Positions 47,779 to 55,150 of a stretch of 56,907 bases of DNA are shown piece after piece. The stretch is from a virus: IMG/VR virus record IMGVR_UViG_3300028829_004530, positions 1 through 56,907 of that record; one strand, written 5' to 3'. The notes under the pieces are model-generated. The model had not been told where the DNA came from and did no database searches. It saw only the letters and a program-made list of their open reading frames with translations. A program made the position numbers and the translations under genes. Position 1 is the first letter of the stretch. Each line of letters opens with the position of its first letter.

Positions 47779-48378
47779 TTATAGTCCTTTTCTAATTATA
47801 TTCTTATAATCCCTTGGTATTTGAGAAGTCTCAATATTCATCATTAAATAATTTAAAACAATTCCAATTTCCTCACCAGAAAGATTATTACTATTTATTG
47901 TTTCAATAAAATCCCTCATCTTACCAACAACAATCATTTGATTATCAGATAAATCATCGATGTCTGGAATTTCATTTCTATTCACATCACTAGCATTAGA
48001 CTTAGCAACCATATCTTGGTTGTTAGACCTACGTTTAAGGATATCTTCAACCATTTTATTAACATTGTTTTCAGTGATATCATCACCCTCACCAAGATTA
48101 CCAGCTAAAGATGGTGCTCTACTCGCACCTTGCCCATAACCATATGACATAGACCACCACCAATTACGTGGTTGAATTGCTTGTGCTGCAAAATCATCTG
48201 TAGTTTGTGGGATTCCCTTTATATCACCTTGATGGTTTATAGGACCAGTTTTAATTTCAGTTCCTTTGTTAAATGACTCATCACCACTAATTATCCCACC
48301 ATCATCATTGACAAATTCATCAACATTGCTAGATTCGATAATAATTCTTTTGAAGTCTTTCTTTTTAAAAGTTTTCAT
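47779..48378 (-). CDS. Probable internal head protein with targeting leader, 199 aa
   Basis: The N-terminus M-K-T-F-K-K-K-D-F-K-R-I-I-I-E-S-S is like the T4 capsid-targeting leader: short, basic, beginning M-K-T-F/Y and ending in I-x-E before Ser, a prohead-protease site after Glu15. The body has a Trp-rich patch (R-N-W-W-W-S-M-S-Y-G-Y-G) and a helical C-terminal domain (about 125-199). It is first in the minus-strand unit behind a perfect late promoter, 13 nt upstream. Packaging into the head is inferred from the leader only. Confidence 0.7.
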   Translation of the reverse strand: MKTFKKKDFKRIIIESSNVDEFVNDDGGIISGDESFNKGTEIKTGPINHQGDIKGIPQTTDDFAAQAIQPRNWWWSMSYGYGQGASRAPSLAGNLGEGDDITENNVNKMVEDILKRRSNNQDMVAKSNASDVNRNEIPDIDDLSDNQMIVVGKMRDFIETINSNNLSGEEIGIVLNYLMMNIETSQIPRDYKNIIRKGL

Positions 48379-48391
48379 ATTATATACTTTT

Positions 48392-48401
48392 ATTATAAAT
48401 A
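48392..48401 (-). promoter_or_regulatory. Late-type promoter motif TATTTATAAT (minus strand)
   Basis: Minus-strand ATATTTATAATAAAAG, exact copy of the late box, 13 nt before the start at 48378. It forms a back-to-back pair with the copy at 48418. Confidence 0.72.
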
Positions 48402-48417
48402 TAAGCGAGGTGGGGAA

Positions 48418-48427
48418 TATTTATAAT
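48418..48427 (+). promoter_or_regulatory. Late-type promoter motif TATTTATAAT
   Basis: GAATATTTATAATAAAAC, exact copy of the late box, 14 nt before the large fibre gene ATG at 48442, divergent from the copy at 48392. Confidence 0.72.
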
Positions 48428-48441
48428 AAAACAGATTAATT

Positions 48442-51400
48442 ATGAATTTTAGAACTAGATTAGATATCACCGACAGACAGGTAAAACAGTTAGAGAGGAC
48501 AGATGTTTCATTATCTGGTAGTAGTGTGTTTGGTTTACCTTTCAGTGCTTTGACTACAGGACCAAGTGAAAGTGTCTCTGGAGTTAGTGAAACTGTCATT
48601 AATGTAATTAGTACATTTTCTGGTAATACTGGGACTACAGTATTCACATTTGGTGATTCTAGAATGGATATAGCATCAAGTAGTATTTCAGCCTTAACAT
48701 CATCTAATAGTGCAACTACACAAGATACTGGTAATGTATGGACTGGGAATACATCACAGGTAGTTGATGGTAATTTTTCATACTTAGATTATACAGGTGT
48801 ATCATTTAATCTTGAAGTGACAGCAATAACAGAAGTTTCATTGGGTGTTTTCACTGGTACGTGTGTATCTGATGATGTATTCATATTAAGTGCTGATACT
48901 CTTGATTTTACTGGTAGAACAATTTGGGTTGATAATCCAGAAATCACAAGAACTAATAAATTGATTGTATCAGATGGTGCCATAAGTGGATATGTACTTA
49001 AATCAGACTCTGAGGGTATGGCAACATGGCAACCATCTAGTGCTATATCAGCTGATACCAACACGTATACAACTGGTACAACACTTGTTGGGTCTGACTT
49101 ATATTTCGATACTAATGCGATACTTTCAGCTTATACAGCTGATTTATCATCATTTGGTGGTGCATTCGTTCATGCAGCAAGTGGTCAAATTACTCCAACA
49201 AATGCTTATGCTAATTCAGTTACATCTAATTACTCATCAGTTCTTGGTGGTAAGGATAATACAATATCTGGAACTACCACGTATTCAACTATTGCTGGTG
49301 GACAAACTAATGAAATATCTGATAGTGCTAGATGGTCATTCATTGGTGCTGGTAAAGGTAATGACATAAATGGTTTTGGGTATTCAAGTATTAACTCTGG
49401 TAGGAATAACTTTATTAGTCATGGTGGTTATTCAACTATTGGTGGTGGTAAAGGTAATCAAATAACGGTTAGTAATGTTTTTTCCACTAGCATCGGTGGT
49501 GGACAATATAATCGTGCTAGTGCAGCATTTTCAACTATTGGTGGTGGTAATTATAATAAACTTGGTGGTGGATTACAACCATCATCACCTACTGATGGTA
49601 GATATAGCTTCATCGGTGGTGGTAAAAGTAATAAATTATATAATACCCTATCGGTTATTGCTGGTGGTGAACTTAATCAAATTGGTAGTCCTAGTGATGC
49701 TGTTACTCTTGAACATAATACTATCGGTGGTGGGAACTCTAATACGATAGGTAGTTATAGTTACAATACTATTGCTGGTGGTGAAAGTAATACTATAACA
49801 ACTGGTGGTGGTTCTACTATTGGTGGTGGTAATGGAAATAAAGTGTATACATGGGGTTCTACAATTGCTGGTGGACAAAGTAATATTATTCATTATAGTA
49901 GTTATTACTCATTTATTGGTGGTGGTGATAGTAATGTCATTCAAACTGGGTTTACTTATTCATCAATTGTAGGTGGACAAAGTAATGTTGTTAATCATAG
50001 TGGAGCACACATTATAGGTTCAAACATTACATCTTTTACCGCTAACACAACTCATGTTGAGAAATTAAATGTTAAAACTCTTAATGGTACGACAGCAATT
50101 ACTTCATTGGCAGTTGATGCTAATGGAATGGTTGTGGATGGTAGTTCATTGGGTGGTTTCACTGGGAATACTTCTGGTGATTGTATAACAGATTTATATG
50201 TTAGTAATATACATTCTTGTTCACCACTTAATATAAATCCTCTTGATGAGGGTAATGTTTATGTGGGTTCCAATAGTGGGTTCACATTAGATTTAACCAA
50301 TACTAGACTTGGTTTAAATAATGCTACCCCACAAGAATTATTACACGCAAAAGATGGTGATTTTTTAATAGAACACACTAGTGGTACATATCTTAGTGAT
50401 TTTGACAATGCTACTGGTGGGCTTATATTATTGAGTGGTTTAACCACTGGTGTACCAAGATTCGGTGTTAAAACACCTACCGCAGACTCTATTACCATGG
50501 GTGTTAGAGGGATTAACAATGTTGGTGGTAGTGGATATGGTAAGCCAGGTGATGGTTTTATATATTCATCGATTGCTAATAATGGAATAAATATTATTAG
50601 TCAACCTGGTACTGGAACAGATGATTATATTAGATTTTTTGCTGGTCAAGCTGGTGGTGCAGCTGGTACACCAGATTTATATATACAAGGTACTGGTGCA
50701 ACTAAAGGATATGTTGCTTTTGGACATGACACACCAACAGAAAGGGTTGACATATTAGGTTCTATCAAAATGGTTGATGGTAATGAAGCAAATGGTTATG
50801 TGATGACTTCTGATGTCAATGGTGTTGCTACATGGCAACCATCTAGTGGTGGAACAACATCACCTTGGACTGCTGGTACTGGGACTAACTCTGCTGTATT
50901 AGGTAATACAACCAATATCGCTTCTGGTACAACATCTGTAGCTGAGGGTAGTGGAACTATAGCTGGTGGAAGTAATTCACATGCAGAAGGTCTTACTACA
51001 ACAGCAAGTGGTACTAAGGGGTCACATGCTGAGGGTCAAAGTACTATAGCTAGTGGAACATCTGCACATGCAGAAGGTAGTGCTACAATTGCTGGTGGTG
51101 ATTTCTCACACGCTGAGGGTAATGGTACGACAGCTAGTGGTGCTCAATCACACGCTGAGGGTCAAGGTACAATAGCTAGTGGTATTCAATCACATGCAGA
51201 AGGTCTTACTACAACAGCAAGTGGAAGTCAATCACACGCTGGTGGTGTTAGTTCAATAGCTAGTGGTGCTACATCGTTTATTCATTCCACTAACTCTAGT
51301 GTTACTGCTGATAGAAGTGTTGTCTTAGGTGGTCAAAATATAACTGGTGATACAGCTGACATGGTATATGTACCAGACCTTGTTATCGATGGACTTACAT

Positions 51401-52059
51401 CAACCGACCCACTTGCTACTGATGCTGATGGTAAAATAATTGCTGGGGCTTCGGATGCTAGACTTAAGACTAATATTAAAGAGTTAGAGTCAGCGTTGGA
51501 TAAAGTACTTACTTTGAGAGGTGTTTCATATGAATGGACAGAAGAATCTAATATGGGTGCTGATGTTACCAAGTATGGTCTAATTGCACAAGAAGTTAGA
51601 GAAGTTATTCCAGAAATGGTTAAACTAAGGTCTAAGGGTGATGGTATGCTTACATTGAGTTATACTGAAATTATCCCTTGGTTAATCGAAGCAATTAAAG
51701 AGTTATCCAGCGGTACAACATTTACTCGTAATGAAATGGTCCTTGAGACACAAACAATTGCATCCGAAGATAATAATATTGAATTAAATTATAATGGTAA
51801 TCACGATACAGCTGTTGGTGGTGGTGTTAAGGTTCTTGATGCAATCAATGACGGTGTTCACTCTGAAATAAAAACAGATAAGAATGGTGGGTGGTCAATT
51901 ACTCCTTCATTATCAACACCAAGTTTAATAGTCCCAGAATATACTCCAACGTCAACAAGTGATGAGTCTGGAAGTAAGGGTGATACTGTATGGGATGATG
52001 ACTATATTTATATTAAGACTAACACTGGGTGGAAGAGAAGCTCACTTGAAAACTTTTAA
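48442..52059 (+). CDS. Large tail fibre/adhesin with S74 chaperone domain
   Basis: A 1205-residue virion adhesin. About 1-240 is beta-rich and includes G-Y-V-L-K-S-D and the module Y-T-T-G-T-T-L-V-G-S-D-L-Y-F-D. About 258-530 carries many G-G-G-x-x-N repeats (T-I-G-G-G-K-G-N-Q-I), a beta-helix-like stack. About 833-936 holds S-H-A-E-G repeats (T-I-A-S-G-x-x-S-H-A-E-G) as in trimeric YadA-type heads. About 1004-1089 is the S74/intramolecular chaperone domain with S-D-A-R-L-K-T-N-I and G-L-I-A-Q-E-V, which normally trimerises the fibre and then cleaves itself off. Here about 115 more residues follow it. It is first in the fibre array, with its own late promoter. Confidence 0.88.
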   Translation: MNFRTRLDITDRQVKQLERTDVSLSGSSVFGLPFSALTTGPSESVSGVSETVINVISTFSGNTGTTVFTFGDSRMDIASSSISALTSSNSATTQDTGNVWTGNTSQVVDGNFSYLDYTGVSFNLEVTAITEVSLGVFTGTCVSDDVFILSADTLDFTGRTIWVDNPEITRTNKLIVSDGAISGYVLKSDSEGMATWQPSSAISADTNTYTTGTTLVGSDLYFDTNAILSAYTADLSSFGGAFVHAASGQITPTNAYANSVTSNYSSVLGGKDNTISGTTTYSTIAGGQTNEISDSARWSFIGAGKGNDINGFGYSSINSGRNNFISHGGYSTIGGGKGNQITVSNVFSTSIGGGQYNRASAAFSTIGGGNYNKLGGGLQPSSPTDGRYSFIGGGKSNKLYNTLSVIAGGELNQIGSPSDAVTLEHNTIGGGNSNTIGSYSYNTIAGGESNTITTGGGSTIGGGNGNKVYTWGSTIAGGQSNIIHYSSYYSFIGGGDSNVIQTGFTYSSIVGGQSNVVNHSGAHIIGSNITSFTANTTHVEKLNVKTLNGTTAITSLAVDANGMVVDGSSLGGFTGNTSGDCITDLYVSNIHSCSPLNINPLDEGNVYVGSNSGFTLDLTNTRLGLNNATPQELLHAKDGDFLIEHTSGTYLSDFDNATGGLILLSGLTTGVPRFGVKTPTADSITMGVRGINNVGGSGYGKPGDGFIYSSIANNGINIISQPGTGTDDYIRFFAGQAGGAAGTPDLYIQGTGATKGYVAFGHDTPTERVDILGSIKMVDGNEANGYVMTSDVNGVATWQPSSGGTTSPWTAGTGTNSAVLGNTTNIASGTTSVAEGSGTIAGGSNSHAEGLTTTASGTKGSHAEGQSTIASGTSAHAEGSATIAGGDFSHAEGNGTTASGAQSHAEGQGTIASGIQSHAEGLTTTASGSQSHAGGVSSIASGATSFIHSTNSSVTADRSVVLGGQNITGDTADMVYVPDLVIDGLTSTDPLATDADGKIIAGASDARLKTNIKELESALDKVLTLRGVSYEWTEESNMGADVTKYGLIAQEVREVIPEMVKLRSKGDGMLTLSYTEIIPWLIEAIKELSSGTTFTRNEMVLETQTIASEDNNIELNYNGNHDTAVGGGVKVLDAINDGVHSEIKTDKNGGWSITPSLSTPSLIVPEYTPTSTSDESGSKGDTVWDDDYIYIKTNTGWKRSSLENF
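49215..50030 (+). repeat. G-G-G-x-x-N coding repeats in fibre
   Basis: ATTGGTGGTGGTAA and close variants recur at roughly 40-75 nt intervals, each coding I-G-G-G or I-A-G-G followed by x-x-N. At DNA level the similarity is high enough for recombination between units. Confidence 0.8.
50940..51250 (+). repeat. S-H-A-E-G coding repeats in fibre
   Basis: Seven or so tandem units of about 14 residues each contain T-x-A-S/G-G and S-H-A-E-G (or A-H-A-E-G). TCACATGCAGAAGG and TCACACGCTGAGGG alternate, so protein repeat is kept while DNA differs. Confidence 0.85.
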
Positions 52060-52061
52060 CA

Positions 52062-53876
52062 ATGGGTAATATATTAAATTTTAATGTGAACAAGGTTGAT
52101 ATGAGACTCAGTAATGTAGACTACTGGGACTTATATTTAGCTAAGACTGATATCGCACCGACACCTCAAGATACTATTATCTCTGGGGATTGTCTTGTTG
52201 CACATTATGATTTTAATAATAACAACATTTTTGATAACCCAACAGAATACACCTACGAATATAGTGATGAGTATGGAAATGCATATCCAGTAGGTCAATC
52301 TCAATATAATAACCCATATGCAGCACAATACGGTGATATACTTGGTTATGTCCCAACAATTTATAGTCTTACAACATGGGGTAATGCTGTCAATACTGGT
52401 TATACAATGTCAACCATTGGACTTACAGGTATTGATAACGGTTTATTATTATTTGATAAACCAAGTGGTGATACAACAAATCAAGCACTACTAAGTACTT
52501 TAACAGCTTCAACACTACACATAGCATCTGGTGATACCAGACTTTGTTTAAATGCTGTTAGTGGTATGACTGGTGATTATGTATACCCTGTTGAAATGGT
52601 CGGTAATCCAGAGGATGCTGGTAATTTCTTAAGATTATGTGGTGGGTTCTATCAAGGATACTACAAATTGGATGGTAATTCTTATGAAGTTTTACCAAAT
52701 AGAGTTCCGAAGACTTGGACCGCTGAGGTTTGGCTTAGAAAACCTTGTATTAGTAATTGTAACGTCACTGGAACGACTTTAAATGATATTTATACTGGTA
52801 ACACTGGATTTTTCTTATACTTCGGTACAAGAGCTGAAAACAAGTTCTGGAATGTATTTGAAGGTCTTAACACTGGAACAACGTCTGGTTGTACATCTGG
52901 TCAAACAGAATGGTGTACAATACCTAAGGAAACAGATGTATCGGTTGTTAACAATGATGGTTATAGCATTCCCCTTGCCCCTCCACCACTTAAATTTGAT
53001 GTAATTGACAATAAATTTATGATGTATAGTAGAGCTAGTGCTGGTGGTAGTGGTAGATGTGGTGGTTGTGGTGGTACACATGAGGCTGGTAAAACAGTTT
53101 GTTCATTTACGGGAGATACAATAACATTAACTAGTACAACACAAGTTGTTACTGATGATAGAAACCCATTCTTAATTTTTAGTAGAGCTAGTGCTGGTGG
53201 TAGTGGTAGATGTGGTGGTTGTGGTGGTACACATGAAGCTGGTGAAACAGTTTGTTCATTCTCTGGATTTACAGCTGATGATTTAACATTGGATAAAGAT
53301 GCTGACTTGATAGATAATGCTATTGGATTTAGAATAACACCAGAAGGTGCTATTGGTTATAGAAAATTAATTGTCACAGCAACTTGTATTAATGATGTTA
53401 CTGTAACGGGTTGTTCAATTGAGGAATCATATTCAGCTAGTGGGATGGTTAGTTGTGATGAATGGAAAATGATATCAATTAGGTATGTTGCTAATGAAAC
53501 ACTTGATGAGTGTGAATTGGAATACAAACCAGCTAGGAAGGGTAAGTTAATGTTTTATGTTAATCGTAGACTTATATATGTGGTTGATGATTTTGATGAA
53601 TTCATAGCTAGACGTTTGGTTGAGGATAGTGTAAAGCAAGTGGCAGTTCCATATAATATTAGTCTTGGTGGGGGTACACAAGGATTAATTGAATCTATGA
53701 CATTCGATGGACAAGACCCAGATGATATACCTTCATGTTTACAGAATAATTTTGCTGGTACCTTTATCGGTGATATTTCCCAATTCAGATTTTATATTTG
53801 TGGGATGAATTATTGTGACATTAAAAACAATTTTGAACAAGAGAGAGAAAGATACGGTTTATCCGATAACGACTAA
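52062..53876 (+). CDS. Lectin-like virion protein with duplicated Cys/His knuckle, 604 aa
   Basis: It starts two bases after the fibre gene. The N-terminus (V-D-Y-W-D-L-Y-L-A-K-T) and C-terminal half, with I-S-L-G-G-G-T-Q-G and F-I-G-D-I-S-Q-F-R-F-Y, look like a laminin-G/concanavalin-type beta-sandwich. W-T-A-E-V-W-L-R and M-I-S-I-R-Y-V also fit this fold. Inserted in the middle are two nearly identical segments, each C-G-G-C-G-G-T-H-E-A-G-x-T-V-C, 51 residues apart, forming C-x2-C-x3-H-x6-C. This may bind zinc or iron. Likely a tail adhesin binding surface glycan; the fold is inferred. Confidence 0.75.
   Translation: MGNILNFNVNKVDMRLSNVDYWDLYLAKTDIAPTPQDTIISGDCLVAHYDFNNNNIFDNPTEYTYEYSDEYGNAYPVGQSQYNNPYAAQYGDILGYVPTIYSLTTWGNAVNTGYTMSTIGLTGIDNGLLLFDKPSGDTTNQALLSTLTASTLHIASGDTRLCLNAVSGMTGDYVYPVEMVGNPEDAGNFLRLCGGFYQGYYKLDGNSYEVLPNRVPKTWTAEVWLRKPCISNCNVTGTTLNDIYTGNTGFFLYFGTRAENKFWNVFEGLNTGTTSGCTSGQTEWCTIPKETDVSVVNNDGYSIPLAPPPLKFDVIDNKFMMYSRASAGGSGRCGGCGGTHEAGKTVCSFTGDTITLTSTTQVVTDDRNPFLIFSRASAGGSGRCGGCGGTHEAGETVCSFSGFTADDLTLDKDADLIDNAIGFRITPEGAIGYRKLIVTATCINDVTVTGCSIEESYSASGMVSCDEWKMISIRYVANETLDECELEYKPARKGKLMFYVNRRLIYVVDDFDEFIARRLVEDSVKQVAVPYNISLGGGTQGLIESMTFDGQDPDDIPSCLQNNFAGTFIGDISQFRFYICGMNYCDIKNNFEQERERYGLSDND
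53028..53260. repeat. Two 80-bp direct repeats coding Cys/His knuckles
   Basis: 53028-53107 and 53181-53260 differ at only two of 80 positions by eye. Start-to-start spacing is 153 nt (51 codons), so reading frame is kept. Such high identity between neighbours points to a recent duplication or ongoing gene conversion. Confidence 0.9.
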
Positions 53877-53884
53877 TATTTATA
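53877..53884 (+). promoter_or_regulatory. Late-type promoter motif TATTTATA
   Basis: AATATTTATAAATAAAG, directly after the stop of the lectin-like gene and 16 nt before the ATG at 53901. Confidence 0.6.
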
Positions 53885-53900
53885 AATAAAGACTTAAATT

Positions 53901-54452
53901 ATGGCAACAACAGCAACAACACCTAATGAATTATATGAATCAATTGACTCAACGATTAGGAATCAAACAACACCTAATAGTATTACACCAGAGTCACATT
54001 CTGACCTACTTTACAATATAGTTGAAGTACTTAGTGCTGATACATATACAACTAGTGGGGTATATGATACTACAGCATCAACAATAAACTTCACAACATC
54101 TAATACTGGTGTTACATATAATGTTAGTGGGATTACTGGTACTTATACAACTGGTGGTACTTATACCCTTACTGCGTCAACAATCACATTTGAAGATAAT
54201 GTTGGTGGGACTTATAATGTAAATGGAATTGCTTCTGTTAATTCATATAGTATAGTTACTGGTTTAACAGATAGTGTGGGAACACAAATAACACATAACT
54301 TGAATACAGCAAATGTAATGGTTCAAGTTTGGGATGCAACTGATTTTCTAGTTGATGCAACTATAAGTAAATTTAGTGGTGATACAAATAATATAATAGT
54401 AGTTGAACCGACTACCACTGAAACATTTAGAATTAATATATTAGGGTTGTAA
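53901..54452 (+). CDS. Small fibre/adhesin protein, 183 aa
   Basis: A helical N-terminus (E-S-I-D-S-T-I-R-N-Q) is followed by Thr/Gly-rich repeats (Y-T-T-G-G-T-Y-T-L-T-A-S-T-I-T-F) that also occur in the 491-aa protein downstream. The C-terminal domain, with I-T-H-N-L-N-T-A-N-V-M-V-Q-V-W-D, resembles the small beta-sandwich tips of phage fibres. It has its own late promoter. Probably a short fibre or fibre tip. Confidence 0.72.
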   Translation: MATTATTPNELYESIDSTIRNQTTPNSITPESHSDLLYNIVEVLSADTYTTSGVYDTTASTINFTTSNTGVTYNVSGITGTYTTGGTYTLTASTITFEDNVGGTYNVNGIASVNSYSIVTGLTDSVGTQITHNLNTANVMVQVWDATDFLVDATISKFSGDTNNIIVVEPTTTETFRINILGL

Positions 54453-54468
54453 ATAAGGGTTGTAAATA
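54443..54468. repeat. Perfect 13-bp tandem duplication at gene junction
   Basis: AGGGTTGTAAATA occurs twice in a row (54443-54455, 54456-54468), covering the stop of the 183-aa gene and the leader directly before the ATG at 54469. It duplicates a purine-rich AGGG stretch that could help ribosome binding. Confidence 0.9.
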
Positions 54469-55122
54469 ATGGCTAATAATAAACTAATATTAAGAAGTCT
54501 AAATAGCGGTTTTCCAACACCTTTCCAAGATATAACACTTGGAAGTGTATTAAGTCATGCAGATTTAGACAACAACTTCATCTATTTGAAGAGTGAACTT
54601 ATTCATAGTGGCACAACTTCGGGTACAATACTTAGTTTATCTAAGATAGGTGGAGGTGAAATTAATATTGATTTAGCTGATATTATTACATCTGGTTTAA
54701 CAGATAATTACACTACAGGTAGTACCTTGATTGGGAATCAATTGTATTTTAACACAGTTGACTCGTTGTCAGCTTATACGGTTGATTTAACACCATTGGT
54801 TAACTCATCAACAGCATTTAGTAGTTTGACTGATACTATTATTGTTTCACCCGTAAACGGTGACTACGTAGTCTATTCGGGTAATAATGTTATAAATATA
54901 TCAGAAAAAAACATTGTATTTAGTGCAACTAGTGGGGGTCAAACTGTATTTAATATACTAACGGACATACCTTTAAATAGTGGTAATTCAAAATTATATG
55001 TCAATGGTGTTAAACAAACCTACACCACCGATTATATAATTACGGGTGGTACTAATGTAGTGTGGGTAAGTGCAAAACATAATATAGAAATAAACGATAC
55101 CTTAGAAATAAGCTATTTATAA
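54469..55122 (+). CDS. Fibre-like protein, 217 aa
   Basis: N-terminus with F-Q-D-I-T-L-G-S-V-L-S-H-A-D-L-D-N-N-F, a segment I recall near the start of many phage fibres. The central module Y-T-T-G-S-T-L-I-G-N-Q-L-Y-F-N matches modules in the 1205-aa and 491-aa proteins. The C-terminal beta domain (Y-V-N-G-V-K-Q-T-Y-T-T-D-Y) is typical of fibre tips. Translation probably continues from the previous gene, 16 nt upstream. Confidence 0.75.
   Translation: MANNKLILRSLNSGFPTPFQDITLGSVLSHADLDNNFIYLKSELIHSGTTSGTILSLSKIGGGEINIDLADIITSGLTDNYTTGSTLIGNQLYFNTVDSLSAYTVDLTPLVNSSTAFSSLTDTIIVSPVNGDYVVYSGNNVINISEKNIVFSATSGGQTVFNILTDIPLNSGNSKLYVNGVKQTYTTDYIITGGTNVVWVSAKHNIEINDTLEISYL
55114..55121 (+). promoter_or_regulatory. 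Late-type promoter motif TATTTATA
   Basis: GCTATTTATAAATAAG overlaps the final codons and stop of the 217-aa gene, 29 nt before the ATG at 55151. An A-rich leader follows. Confidence 0.5.
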
Positions 55123-55150
55123 ATAAGACTAAAAAAAAAAATAAAATAAA

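Noticed and set aside
49215-51250. CRISPR-like array from evenly spaced short repeats
   Set aside because: The repeats are in frame, code for G-G-G-x-x-N and S-H-A-E-G units of a fibre, and have no conserved leader or unique spacers.
48442-52059. Diversity-generating retroelement target in the fibre gene
   Set aside because: No reverse transcriptase, template repeat or accessory gene is present in the window, and the fibre repeats are regular structural modules rather than a variable A-mutated tract.
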